Of a stretch of DNA of 64,000 nucleotides, positions 37,110 through 45,511 are shown one piece after another. Below the pieces are notes generated by a model, which worked only from the letters and a program-made list of their open reading frames with translations, ran no database searches and had not been told where the DNA came from. The stretch's first letter is position 1; the number at the start of each line of letters is the position of its first letter. Position numbers and translations under genes: made by a program. The DNA lies in assembly GCA_016223135.1 (NCBI GenBank), contig JACRPQ010000017.1:102168-166167 (forward strand). The letters run 5' to 3'. This stretch comes from Chloroflexota bacterium. Its GTDB lineage: Bacteria > Chloroflexota > Anaerolineae > Anaerolineales > Villigracilaceae.

Positions 37110-39056
37110 TTATGGCACTTGGTAGGGTACTTCCGTAATCACTACGCCCGGCGTGGAAAGTAATTCACGGCGGAGCATTTCTGCAGTTTGCATGTGCAGG
37201 GCATTGTGAATTTTATGTTCCGGGACAAAATGTGGAACAACAATGGTAATCGTTTCATTGGGCTGCCGCACAGACAAAATATCCTTGATGTAATCCAACA
37301 GAGGTTCGAGGAATAGACGATAGGGCGAATCTACAATAACAAGACGCGTACCGCGTCCCCATGTTTCCCATTTTTTACGAACTTTCTCTGTATCATCCGG
37401 TTCCATCGAGATATGGACGGCTGTCACGTCATCCGATAACATCCGCGCATACCGGAGCGCAGCCAGCGTTCCCTGATGAACATTGCTGATGGGAACAATA
37501 ACGCGGTGACGGGTATCGTAAGGCGGAGGTTCGCCATAATTTTCCAGAGAAAGGCGGCTTGCCAATAAGGAGTAGTGGCGTTTGATCCATAGGAACATGC
37601 CAATCAGGAGCGGAGTGAGGATGAGCACGATCCATGCGCCATCTCGGAACTTGGTGATGGCAAATACAAACATGACAATCCCAGTACAGAGCGCCCCGAC
37701 GCCATTGCTTATCATCTTGATTGCCCAGCGCGGATCGTAGTGCAACATAGAGGTTGATGATTGCTGCGGCTGACCTTTGAGCCGCCCCGAACGCCACCAA
37801 CGGCGCGCCATGCCAGACTGAGCAAGGGTGAAGGAAAGGAAAACGCCAATAGCGTACAACGGAATGAGGCGGGTGACGCTTGCCTGAAAGACGATTATCA
37901 AAATAGAGGCAAGCGCCCCCAGCGAGACAATGCCATACGAATAGACCAGGCGGCTGCCGCGGAAAGTCAGTTGACGAGGCAGGAAGCCGTCGCTGGCAAG
38001 CATGGCGCCCAAGCGTGGAAATCCTGCAAAGGCGGTGTTGGCGGCGAGAATCAGGATGACGGTCGTTGCAATAATGACCAACAGATACAGCACACCCTGA
38101 CCGCCAAAAACCGTGCGCGCCAATTGCGAGATGACCGTCTCCGCTTCAGAAGGGACTGCTTGGATCTCGCGTGCCAGAAATGAAATACCCAAAAAGAGAA
38201 ACGCCAGAATGAAAGCCATCCAGATGAGCGTAATGGCGGCATTGCGGCTGCGCGGTTCCTTAAAAGCGGTGATACCGTTGGAGATGGCTTCCACGCCGGT
38301 CAAGGCAGCCGTGCCGCTGGAAAAAGCATGCAAGAGCAGGAACGTTGTCACAGTGGGAATCGCCTCGCCAAAATGTTCGATGGGAGGCGGATTGACCACT
38401 CTCGCCAAGTCGCCAGTGAATGTGCGAAAAAGTCCTGTGCTGATGGTTAAGAACATGATGAAAATGAAAAAGTAACTGGGAATGGCAAAGGCTATGCCCG
38501 ATTCCCTCACGCCGCGCAAGTTGACCAGCGTGATAAATGCCACGCAGGCGACCGAAATGGCAACGCGGTATTCGAACAGTTGCGGGTAAGCAGAGATGAT
38601 TTGCGCCACTCCAGAAGAAACCGAAACGGATACTGTCAGGATGTAATCTGTGAGCAACGCCGCCCCTGCCATCAGTGCAGGAAAACGCCCAAAATTGTCA
38701 TAGGCAACAATATAGGCGCCTCCGCCGTTGGGATAGGCGTGGATAATCTGTTCGTAGGAAATAACCACGATAGCCAGTAAGACAACGATGACAATCGAAA
38801 TGGGGAAGACATATCCAAAGGCAACCGTCCCTGCTGCAGCCAGGATGACGAGGATTTCCTGCGTAGCGTAGGCGTTGGAAGACAACGCATCGGAGGCAAA
38901 TACCGCCAGTCCGACTGCCTTGCCAATGGTTTCGTGAGGGGCATCTGCAGTTTGAAGCGGGCGTCCAACTAGAAGATGACGGATGCTTCGCGGGGGGGTG
39001 TATTCGGCGGCGCGGTGTATCAGAGATGTATCTTGGTTGGTCTCAGGGTTAATCAT
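37110..39056 (-). CDS. APC-superfamily transporter, KimA-like, paralog of 35034-36992
   Basis: 'FASDALSSNAYATQEILVILAAAGTVAFGYVFPISIVIVVLL', 'YPNGGGAYIVAYDNFG'; start reassigned to 39056. Confidence 0.82.
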   Translation of the reverse strand: MINPETNQDTSLIHRAAEYTPPRSIRHLLVGRPLQTADAPHETIGKAVGLAVFASDALSSNAYATQEILVILAAAGTVAFGYVFPISIVIVVLLAIVVISYEQIIHAYPNGGGAYIVAYDNFGRFPALMAGAALLTDYILTVSVSVSSGVAQIISAYPQLFEYRVAISVACVAFITLVNLRGVRESGIAFAIPSYFFIFIMFLTISTGLFRTFTGDLARVVNPPPIEHFGEAIPTVTTFLLLHAFSSGTAALTGVEAISNGITAFKEPRSRNAAITLIWMAFILAFLFLGISFLAREIQAVPSEAETVISQLARTVFGGQGVLYLLVIIATTVILILAANTAFAGFPRLGAMLASDGFLPRQLTFRGSRLVYSYGIVSLGALASILIIVFQASVTRLIPLYAIGVFLSFTLAQSGMARRWWRSGRLKGQPQQSSTSMLHYDPRWAIKMISNGVGALCTGIVMFVFAITKFRDGAWIVLILTPLLIGMFLWIKRHYSLLASRLSLENYGEPPPYDTRHRVIVPISNVHQGTLAALRYARMLSDDVTAVHISMEPDDTEKVRKKWETWGRGTRLVIVDSPYRLFLEPLLDYIKDILSVRQPNETITIVVPHFVPEHKIHNALHMQTAEMLRRELLSTPGVVITEVPYQVP

Positions 39057-39110
39057 GATTGATACAAGCATCCATCTGCGGCATGGATGACGCATTATTA
39101 TACGGTACTT

Positions 39111-42100
39111 TTAGCGAACTTCGCTTTTTCTGGTTTCTTTTGGCTGTGTCAATGGAATTTGCAGGAAGAAGGTGCTGCCCTTGCCCAGTTCGCTTTCCGC
39201 CCACACTTTGCCATGATGCCGCTCGGCAATGGATTTGACGATGGCAAGCCCCAGCCCGGTGCCGCGCTGTGCCAGCGCTTCACGGTGGGTGCCGCGAAAG
39301 AACTTCTCGAACAGGCGCTTCATGTCCTCCGGCTGAATGCCAATGCCGCTGTCGTGGATGGCAAAGGTCAGGGCGTCGGGCGCGGTCAGCAGGTTGACGG
39401 TCACTTCGCCGCCATCGGGGGTGTATTTGATGGCGTTTTCAACCAGATTATAGACCGCCTGATGCAAGAGCGCCGGGTCGGCTTCCACGGCGTGCGGCAT
39501 GTCGCGCGGGAGTTCCATCGAGAGCGCGATGTTTTTGCTGCGCGCCGCCATTTGCAGGTCAGCGGTGACACGCTCGAGGATATCCAGCACGGGGACATCT
39601 TCCACCTGCAAGCCGACGCCAAAGTCAATGCGCCCGAGGTCGAGCAGGTTGTTGACAAGCCGCGACATATTTTCCACGCCCTGCACAATCATGCGCACAT
39701 AGCTTTTTTGCTGTTCGTTCAAGTCACCGGAGGTTTCGAGCATGGTGGCATAACCGCGCATCAGCGTGAGGGGCGAGCGCAGGTCATGGCTCACGGTGGA
39801 GACGAATTCCGATTTGAGCGTGTCAATCTCCTTGAGCTGCGTCACGTCGCGCAGGATGCACACACGTCCCACCGTGCGCCCGTCGGCGGTCATGGCGGAG
39901 GCGGTGGCGAGGAAGGTCTTGCCGTCGGGCATTTTGATTTCGGCGGTGCGCTTCTCGGCGGACGCTTCCTGCAGCAGGTCGTAGAGCGGTTTGATTTGGA
40001 TGGTGCGCTGAAGGTCCTGACGTTCGCCGCGGCGGATGATGACGTTGAAGAGTTGACTTGCCGCCGGGTTAGCCAGGATGAGCCGGTTCGAGGCGTCGGT
40101 GACCAGCACCGGGTCGGGCGTGGAGTTGAGAATGGTTTCCAACTGACGACGGCTGGCATCCACCGCCAGGAAGAGGCGGATGTTGGCAACGGCAAGCGCC
40201 GCCTGGGATGCCAGCGTGGCGAGGAAGCGCAGGTCGGCATCGTTGAAGATTTTTTGTTTTTTGTATGCCGCCCACAACACGCCAAAGTAACGGTTTTCGT
40301 GCCGCAGGGCAACGGCAGAGAGGGATTCGGGGCGAGGCAGGTTGGGGTCGAGGTCCAGTCCGCGGGTCCGTGAGAGAGCCGCCATGACGAGCCGCTCCTG
40401 TCGTTCGGTCAGGTCGAGAATCGGTTGGTCGAGGTGGGCGTAGAGGTCTTTGTCGGGTCCGCTGGCGTAGCGGATGGGGATTTCCACGAGCCCGGGCATC
40501 ATCTCACGCACGAGGACGATGCGCGCCGCGCTGGCGCCGCTTTCGACCACCGCTTTGAGGATGGCGCTCAACGCTTCGTCCAGTTGCAGAGTGGAGGCGA
40601 CGCCCTGACTGGCGGCAAGCAGGCGGTTGAGTTCGTCGAGGCGTCCCTGCAGGCTGACGCGCATCTGCTCGAAGGCGCGGCGCAGTTCGCCCACTTCGTC
40701 CACACCGCCGGTCGCAAGGGGACGGTCGAGTTTGCCGGCGGCGATGTGTTTTGCCTCAACGGCGAGGCTCTGCAGAGAGCCGGTGACCGTCCGCAGGCTG
40801 AGCCGCAGGGAGATCAGTGCGAACAAGCCGAGCAAAACGATCATGACCGAGATAGGCAGGGCGATGTCAATGGCGATTTTTTGCGTTTCCTGCGCAGGGA
40901 CGGTCAGCACGATGGACCAGGGTGCGCCGGGGACGGGCTGGTAATAGACCAATTGCCGCGCGCCGTTGGGGGCAGTTTCCTGGTAGAAGCCGGCCTGCGG
41001 CGGGCGCCCGCCGGTGTAGGGAGTCATAATGCGCGAGGCGTGGGGGTGGTAGAGGATCATGCCCTGTTCGTCCACCAACATGCCGGCGCCGTTGAGGTCT
41101 TGCAGGCTGTTGAGGCTGTCTGCCAGGGAGCGCAGGTAGGGGTTGGTTTGCAGGTCGGTGCGGGCAATGAGCACGCGTCCGCTGCCGGGCAGGGCGGCAA
41201 GGAAGGCGATGCGCGCGCCGCCGGTTTCGCCGGGCGGGATGGCGTACATTTGGAAAGGCACGCCTTGCATTGCAATCGCTGTGCCCATTTCTTCCTGCAC
41301 TGTCGGTTGGGAGGAGACTTCGGGTGGATAACTGGCGAGGACGGCATTGGATGCAGCCTCGAGCAGAATCAGTTGATTGAAATAGGGGACGGAACGCATC
41401 TGTTCGCCCAGCAGGCTGGAGAGGTCGCCCGAGCCTTCGCTCAGGCGTGGATCGGAGGCAATCTGACTGGCGAGGTTCTGTCCAGCTTCGATGAACAGCG
41501 GCACGCTTTGGGAGGCGCTCTGCGCTGCGCTGGCGAGACGTCTTTCCAGCAGGTCGCGCGCGGCGCGTCCGGCGAGGAACCAATCTCCGAGCAGCAGGGT
41601 GACCAGCAGGAGGACGATGACGGTCCCTGCGCCGGAGAGGAAGCGCGTCTCAATGCTTCGTTCGGCAGGCGAGGGCTGGAGAGAGCCAACGCTTCCCCAG
41701 TGAACGGGGAACGCCGCCATTACGATTTGCGCGGCAAGACCGGCGAGGAGCATTTCGCCGCCAAACGCCAATGCCGCCAGCCCGGCGTTGCTTAGGACGT
41801 AATCCAGCCGCTCGGTGACCGGTGCGGAGGGAACAGCGAAGAACGCACCGACGATGAAAACGAGGACGTGGAAAGGTATCAGGCTGAGCGCTGCGGCAAG
41901 GGGTTGGCGCAGGAAGCGAAAAAACGGCGTGCGGTAATTTTGCCGCACAAAGACCGCAAACAAGCCTGCCATCAAAGCGAGGTCGAGAGTCGTGAAGGCG
42001 TTGTGGGTGTCCCAAAATCCGCGCAGGAAGCCGCTGAGGATTCCGAGCGCGGCGGCAGCCAACGGTCCGAGCCAGCCGCCGGCGAGCATCCACGGGAGGG

Positions 42101-42386
42101 CGGAAAGGAACATCAGCGTGGAGCCGGGCGGGTCGGCAGGCAGTCCCGGCATGGGCAGGGAGGCAGCGGAGAATTTCAAGCCAATCAACAGAGAGGCGGG
42201 AAGAGAGGCGGCGAACAGAGCAGCGAAGATGCCGCCTGTGCGGCGGTTCCATGCTGTTTGGTAGCCCCGCCAGTTGTAAAGCGCCAGTCCCAGCAAACCG
42301 GCAAGTCCAAGCCATACCAGCCAGCCCGCCGGCGGAATGGGGTTGAAATACGGCAGGCTGGTTAGCAGCGAGGCGATGAAACGCAT
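39111..42386 (-). CDS. Large multidomain membrane sensor histidine kinase (membrane region, Cache-like sensor, HAMP, GAF, PAS, HisKA/HATPase)
   Basis: 'FVSTVSHDLRSPLTLMRGYATMLE', 'GTGLGLAIVKSIAERHHGKVWAESELGKGSTFF'. Confidence 0.9.
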   Translation of the reverse strand: MRFIASLLTSLPYFNPIPPAGWLVWLGLAGLLGLALYNWRGYQTAWNRRTGGIFAALFAASLPASLLIGLKFSAASLPMPGLPADPPGSTLMFLSALPWMLAGGWLGPLAAAALGILSGFLRGFWDTHNAFTTLDLALMAGLFAVFVRQNYRTPFFRFLRQPLAAALSLIPFHVLVFIVGAFFAVPSAPVTERLDYVLSNAGLAALAFGGEMLLAGLAAQIVMAAFPVHWGSVGSLQPSPAERSIETRFLSGAGTVIVLLLVTLLLGDWFLAGRAARDLLERRLASAAQSASQSVPLFIEAGQNLASQIASDPRLSEGSGDLSSLLGEQMRSVPYFNQLILLEAASNAVLASYPPEVSSQPTVQEEMGTAIAMQGVPFQMYAIPPGETGGARIAFLAALPGSGRVLIARTDLQTNPYLRSLADSLNSLQDLNGAGMLVDEQGMILYHPHASRIMTPYTGGRPPQAGFYQETAPNGARQLVYYQPVPGAPWSIVLTVPAQETQKIAIDIALPISVMIVLLGLFALISLRLSLRTVTGSLQSLAVEAKHIAAGKLDRPLATGGVDEVGELRRAFEQMRVSLQGRLDELNRLLAASQGVASTLQLDEALSAILKAVVESGASAARIVLVREMMPGLVEIPIRYASGPDKDLYAHLDQPILDLTERQERLVMAALSRTRGLDLDPNLPRPESLSAVALRHENRYFGVLWAAYKKQKIFNDADLRFLATLASQAALAVANIRLFLAVDASRRQLETILNSTPDPVLVTDASNRLILANPAASQLFNVIIRRGERQDLQRTIQIKPLYDLLQEASAEKRTAEIKMPDGKTFLATASAMTADGRTVGRVCILRDVTQLKEIDTLKSEFVSTVSHDLRSPLTLMRGYATMLETSGDLNEQQKSYVRMIVQGVENMSRLVNNLLDLGRIDFGVGLQVEDVPVLDILERVTADLQMAARSKNIALSMELPRDMPHAVEADPALLHQAVYNLVENAIKYTPDGGEVTVNLLTAPDALTFAIHDSGIGIQPEDMKRLFEKFFRGTHREALAQRGTGLGLAIVKSIAERHHGKVWAESELGKGSTFFLQIPLTQPKETRKSEVR

Positions 42387-42430
42387 GGGGAAAATTATAG
42401 CCCTAAATTGCAGACCCTAACTAACCTGAA

Positions 42431-42517
42431 TTCGGGATAAGGCATTTGGACCGTCCCGAAGGCTCTTGAGACAGCGGTTTTAAGGGCAAAATCAGCCTTC
42501 GGGACGCTTATCCCGAA
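42431..42517. repeat. Nested inverted-repeat element (MITE-like or structured RNA)
   Basis: TTCGGGATAAG (42431-42441)/CTTATCCCGAA (42507-42517); CGTCCCGAAGGCT (42452-42464)/AGCCTTCGGGACG (42494-42506). Confidence 0.75.
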
Positions 42518-42634
42518 CTGACGTTAACTAAAGAGAGCGAGAGGATGCGGTAATTGTTTGCGTAGCGCAGGTTGCACCAGAGGCGCTTACATTATCCACG
42601 AAGTACACGAATTTTCACGAAAAAAGGTAACTGT

Positions 42635-42686
42635 CCACTCCCATCACCCCCAGTTCCTCTCCCGCTGGGAGATGGTTAGAGGGAGG
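42635..42686. repeat. Dispersed palindrome family B, intergenic degenerate copy
   Basis: CACTCCCATCACCCCCAGTTCCTCTCCCGCTGGGAGATGGTTAGAGGGAGG. Confidence 0.6.
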
Positions 42687-42775
42687 ATAGGTAGTTGCGA
42701 AAAAAGAGAAAAGTATTCACGCTTCTTCGTGAACTTCGTCGAGCAACGGCTTAACTTGACAAAGTCTGCTCTAAA

Positions 42776-43138
42776 CTACCCTCTTCTCAAGCGAATGCCT
42801 TTAGGAGTAGCAACCGTCGTTGCCCCGACAAGATCTTCCAGGCGGTAAGCATTTAAAACTTTTTGCAACAGTTCGACAATCGGGCGTATTCCGTCTTCAT
42901 CGGGGCGTAATAGCAGAACGCCATAATGGGTAGCAGGCGGATACATGCGAATATCGCCAAATCCTTTGTCGGCGGTGACAAAATATCTTCCTTCTTTTTG
43001 GATGACAAGCCATAACTGGTGATCTTTCCAACCGCCCATGCCCTGCTCAATAACACTTGCCGCATCATAGCCATGCTCCCGCAATAATTGCACAGCCTGA
43101 CGCGGCAAGTCCTCATCCACTGTGACTTTCAGCGCCAT
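42776..43138 (-). CDS. DUF5615-family PIN-like protein (putative toxin)
   Basis: 'MALKVTVDEDLPRQAVQLLREHGYDAASVIEQGMGGWKDHQLWLVIQKEGRYFVTADKGFGDIR'. Confidence 0.85.
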   Translation of the reverse strand: MALKVTVDEDLPRQAVQLLREHGYDAASVIEQGMGGWKDHQLWLVIQKEGRYFVTADKGFGDIRMYPPATHYGVLLLRPDEDGIRPIVELLQKVLNAYRLEDLVGATTVATPKGIRLRRG

Positions 43139-43141
43139 GTT

Positions 43142-43396
43142 CTATCCTGCCAGCGGGAGAAAAACTTCATGACGGATCACATCCGCGGCATACGCCAGCG
43201 CCGCCTGAACTGTTTCTTTCTGCAACTGGGGATAGGAGGCGATGATTTCATCAATTGTCATGCCATCGGCGATGCTTCCCACAATTATCGAAACGGGAAT
43301 GCGCGTGCCTTTGATGCACGGCTCGCCATGGTGAATTTCGGGATCAGCGGAGATATATTCCTGCCAATTGATACGCATAAAATGCTCCTCGAACAA
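43142..43396 (-). CDS. DUF433-family protein (putative antitoxin)
   Basis: 'ISADPEIHHGEPCIKGTRIPVSIIVGSIADGMTIDEIIASYPQLQKETVQAALAYAAD'. Confidence 0.92.
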   Translation of the reverse strand: MFEEHFMRINWQEYISADPEIHHGEPCIKGTRIPVSIIVGSIADGMTIDEIIASYPQLQKETVQAALAYAADVIRHEVFLPLAG

Positions 43397-43443
43397 AAAG
43401 AATTATACCGCGCCCGGAGGCGCTCGGATGCGTGTTCCTGCGT

Positions 43444-44166
43444 CTATTTGTGCGCATACGTTCCGCGATAGGATTCGGGGAGCAGTTCTGCCAGCGAGCG
43501 CATGATGCGCTGTGTTCCCTCTTGCAGCGATTGATGGTGATCGCCCGTCTCTTTCAGATAAAACGGCTTGCCCACCGTGAGCGTGACGGGCGCACGTTTG
43601 AAGCGGCGCATGTGACCATAGACGTTGTCGTTCTCTGTGCCGGTCAAAGCGACGGGGACAATCGGCGCGCCGGATTTGAGAGCCAGAAATGCCGCGCCTT
43701 CCGTTCCTTCCTCCAAGCCGCGAATGAGCGACTGCCGTCCTTCCGGCGCGAGGGCAACCAACCGTCCCTGAGATAAAGCCTCGAGGGCGGCGCGCACAGC
43801 CTTACGGTCCGGTTTGCCGCGGTGGACCCAGATGACGCCATAGGCGCGGAAGAGCGGTCCCACCAGCCAGTGGGCGTTCAGTTCGATTTTTCCCATCCCG
43901 TCCAAAAGCGCAGGGACGGCGGCGGCAAGCAGGACGACATCCGCATCGCCCAGGTGGTTGATGACGACCAGCGCCGGTCCGCGTGTGGGGAAGTTTTCCA
44001 CGCCGCGAATGACGGGTTTGAGAAAGAGGAAGGTGAGCAGTTTTGCCAGCCCGCGCGCAAGGATGCGAAACGCGCGGCGGGGCAGGGTGAGAGGAGGAAG
44101 GAAAACCAGTTCGGGGCGCCACCAATCGGTGACGGGCTTAGGCGGGGAAGATGGCTGAGTCTGCAT
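43444..44166 (-). CDS. 1-acyl-sn-glycerol-3-phosphate acyltransferase family protein (PlsC-like), second of tandem pair
   Basis: 'VVINHLGDADVVLL', 'LVALAPEGRQSLIRGLEEGTEGAAFLALKSGAPIVPVALTGTE'. Confidence 0.85.
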   Translation of the reverse strand: MQTQPSSPPKPVTDWWRPELVFLPPLTLPRRAFRILARGLAKLLTFLFLKPVIRGVENFPTRGPALVVINHLGDADVVLLAAAVPALLDGMGKIELNAHWLVGPLFRAYGVIWVHRGKPDRKAVRAALEALSQGRLVALAPEGRQSLIRGLEEGTEGAAFLALKSGAPIVPVALTGTENDNVYGHMRRFKRAPVTLTVGKPFYLKETGDHHQSLQEGTQRIMRSLAELLPESYRGTYAHK

Positions 44167-44833
44167 AGACGCCGCGGTATTCCTCGGGCAGCAGCCCGGC
44201 GAGATGCCGCATGACGAGGTCGGCATTCGCCTGTCGGATTTCATGTCGTTCCCTGCCTTTGGCGGTGTTTTCGGGCAGGAGGATGGGCTTGCCGATGCGC
44301 AGTTCGAGCGTCGGGCGTTCGCCGCGCCGGGCGCGCTGCCAGAAATCTTCGGTGGTGCCGACAATTGCCGCCGGCACAACGGGCACTTTGGTCTGCTCGA
44401 CGATGTAGGCGATGCCGGGCAGGGCGCGCCGCATGGCAGGGACGTGCGAACGTCCGCCCTCCGGCGCCATCAACAGCGGGAAGCCGGCTTGAAGCACGGC
44501 GATGATACGTTGAAACAAGGCGCGGTCATATTCGCCGCGATGGACCGGGATGACGCCGTAGGCGCGCAGCAACTGTCCCTGAGCGGGTTTGTCGAACACA
44601 TCGGACGCGCCGATGATTTCCAGCGGGCGGGTCCAGAATGCCGCTGCAAACGGCGGGTCGTAAATGGAAACATGATTCATGGCAGCCACATACGCCCCAT
44701 GGCGCGGAATGTTTTCTGTGCCGCTGATTTTTACATTGGCAAGAATATGAAAAATCCCCCGAAAGACCGCGCGCAGGAGCGGGCGGCTCAACCTGAACTT
44801 CAATGGGACACGGTATGCACCGTTCATTTGCAC
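44138..44833 (-). CDS. 1-acyl-sn-glycerol-3-phosphate acyltransferase (PlsC-like)
   Basis: 'VAAMNHVSIYDPPFAAAF', 'PLLMAPEGGRSHVPAMRRALPGIAYIVEQTKVPVVPAAIVGT'. Confidence 0.88.
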   Translation of the reverse strand: MQMNGAYRVPLKFRLSRPLLRAVFRGIFHILANVKISGTENIPRHGAYVAAMNHVSIYDPPFAAAFWTRPLEIIGASDVFDKPAQGQLLRAYGVIPVHRGEYDRALFQRIIAVLQAGFPLLMAPEGGRSHVPAMRRALPGIAYIVEQTKVPVVPAAIVGTTEDFWQRARRGERPTLELRIGKPILLPENTAKGRERHEIRQANADLVMRHLAGLLPEEYRGVYADSAIFPA

Positions 44834-45507
44834 AACGCCAGCACCTTTTCGAATACTTCGTCTATGCTCATTTTATCCGAGTCAATAATGATGGCATCGG
44901 GCGCGGCTTTGAGCGGAGCCACGTCGCGGGTCGAATCAATGCGGTCGCGTTCGATGACCTTCGCCAGAATATCCTCATACTTCACATTTGCGCCGCGCGC
45001 AATCAATTCGTTGTATCGCCGCCGCGCGCGTTCTTCGGCGGAGGCGTCGAGGTAAATCTTCAAATCCGCTTCGGGCAGGACAACCGTGCCGATGTCGCGC
45101 CCCACCATCACCACGCGCCCGCGCTGACCGATGCGCCGCTGTTGTTTGCTCAACGCCGCCCGCACGCCGGGATAAGCGGAGACAACCGAGACGTTGGCGT
45201 CCACGATGGGAAGACGCGTCTCCCAAGTGATGTCTTTGCCTCCCACGAGGACATCGCAAACGCGTCCATCGGACCTGGAGGCGGGCGCCACATCAATGGG
45301 CGTTCCCTCCGCCAAGGCTGTGATCTGCGCCTCGTCCCGCACGTCAATGTCACGGTCGAGGGCGAGCCAGGTGATGGCGCGGTACATGACGCCCGTATCG
45401 AAGAACAGGTAGCCGAGCGCTTGCGCCAGTTTCAACCCCAACGTGGATTTACCGGAGGCGGCAGGACCGTCAATGGCGATGATGGAGGGAGGATGGGTTT
45501 TGGTCAT
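44824..45507 (-). CDS. cmk: Cytidylate kinase
   Basis: 'IIAIDGPAASGKSTLGLKLAQALGYLFFDTGVMYRAITW', 'VVMVGRDIGTVVLPEADLKIYLDASAEERARRRY'; start reassigned to 45507. Confidence 0.95.
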   Translation of the reverse strand: MTKTHPPSIIAIDGPAASGKSTLGLKLAQALGYLFFDTGVMYRAITWLALDRDIDVRDEAQITALAEGTPIDVAPASRSDGRVCDVLVGGKDITWETRLPIVDANVSVVSAYPGVRAALSKQQRRIGQRGRVVMVGRDIGTVVLPEADLKIYLDASAEERARRRYNELIARGANVKYEDILAKVIERDRIDSTRDVAPLKAAPDAIIIDSDKMSIDEVFEKVLALCK

Positions 45508-45511
45508 GGAG

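Noticed and set aside
40425-41795. 456-aa plus-strand ORF opposite the large histidine kinase
   Set aside because: Low-complexity antisense translation (FEDGAQRFVQLQSGGDAL...) without domain signature; the opposite strand is a well-supported kinase.
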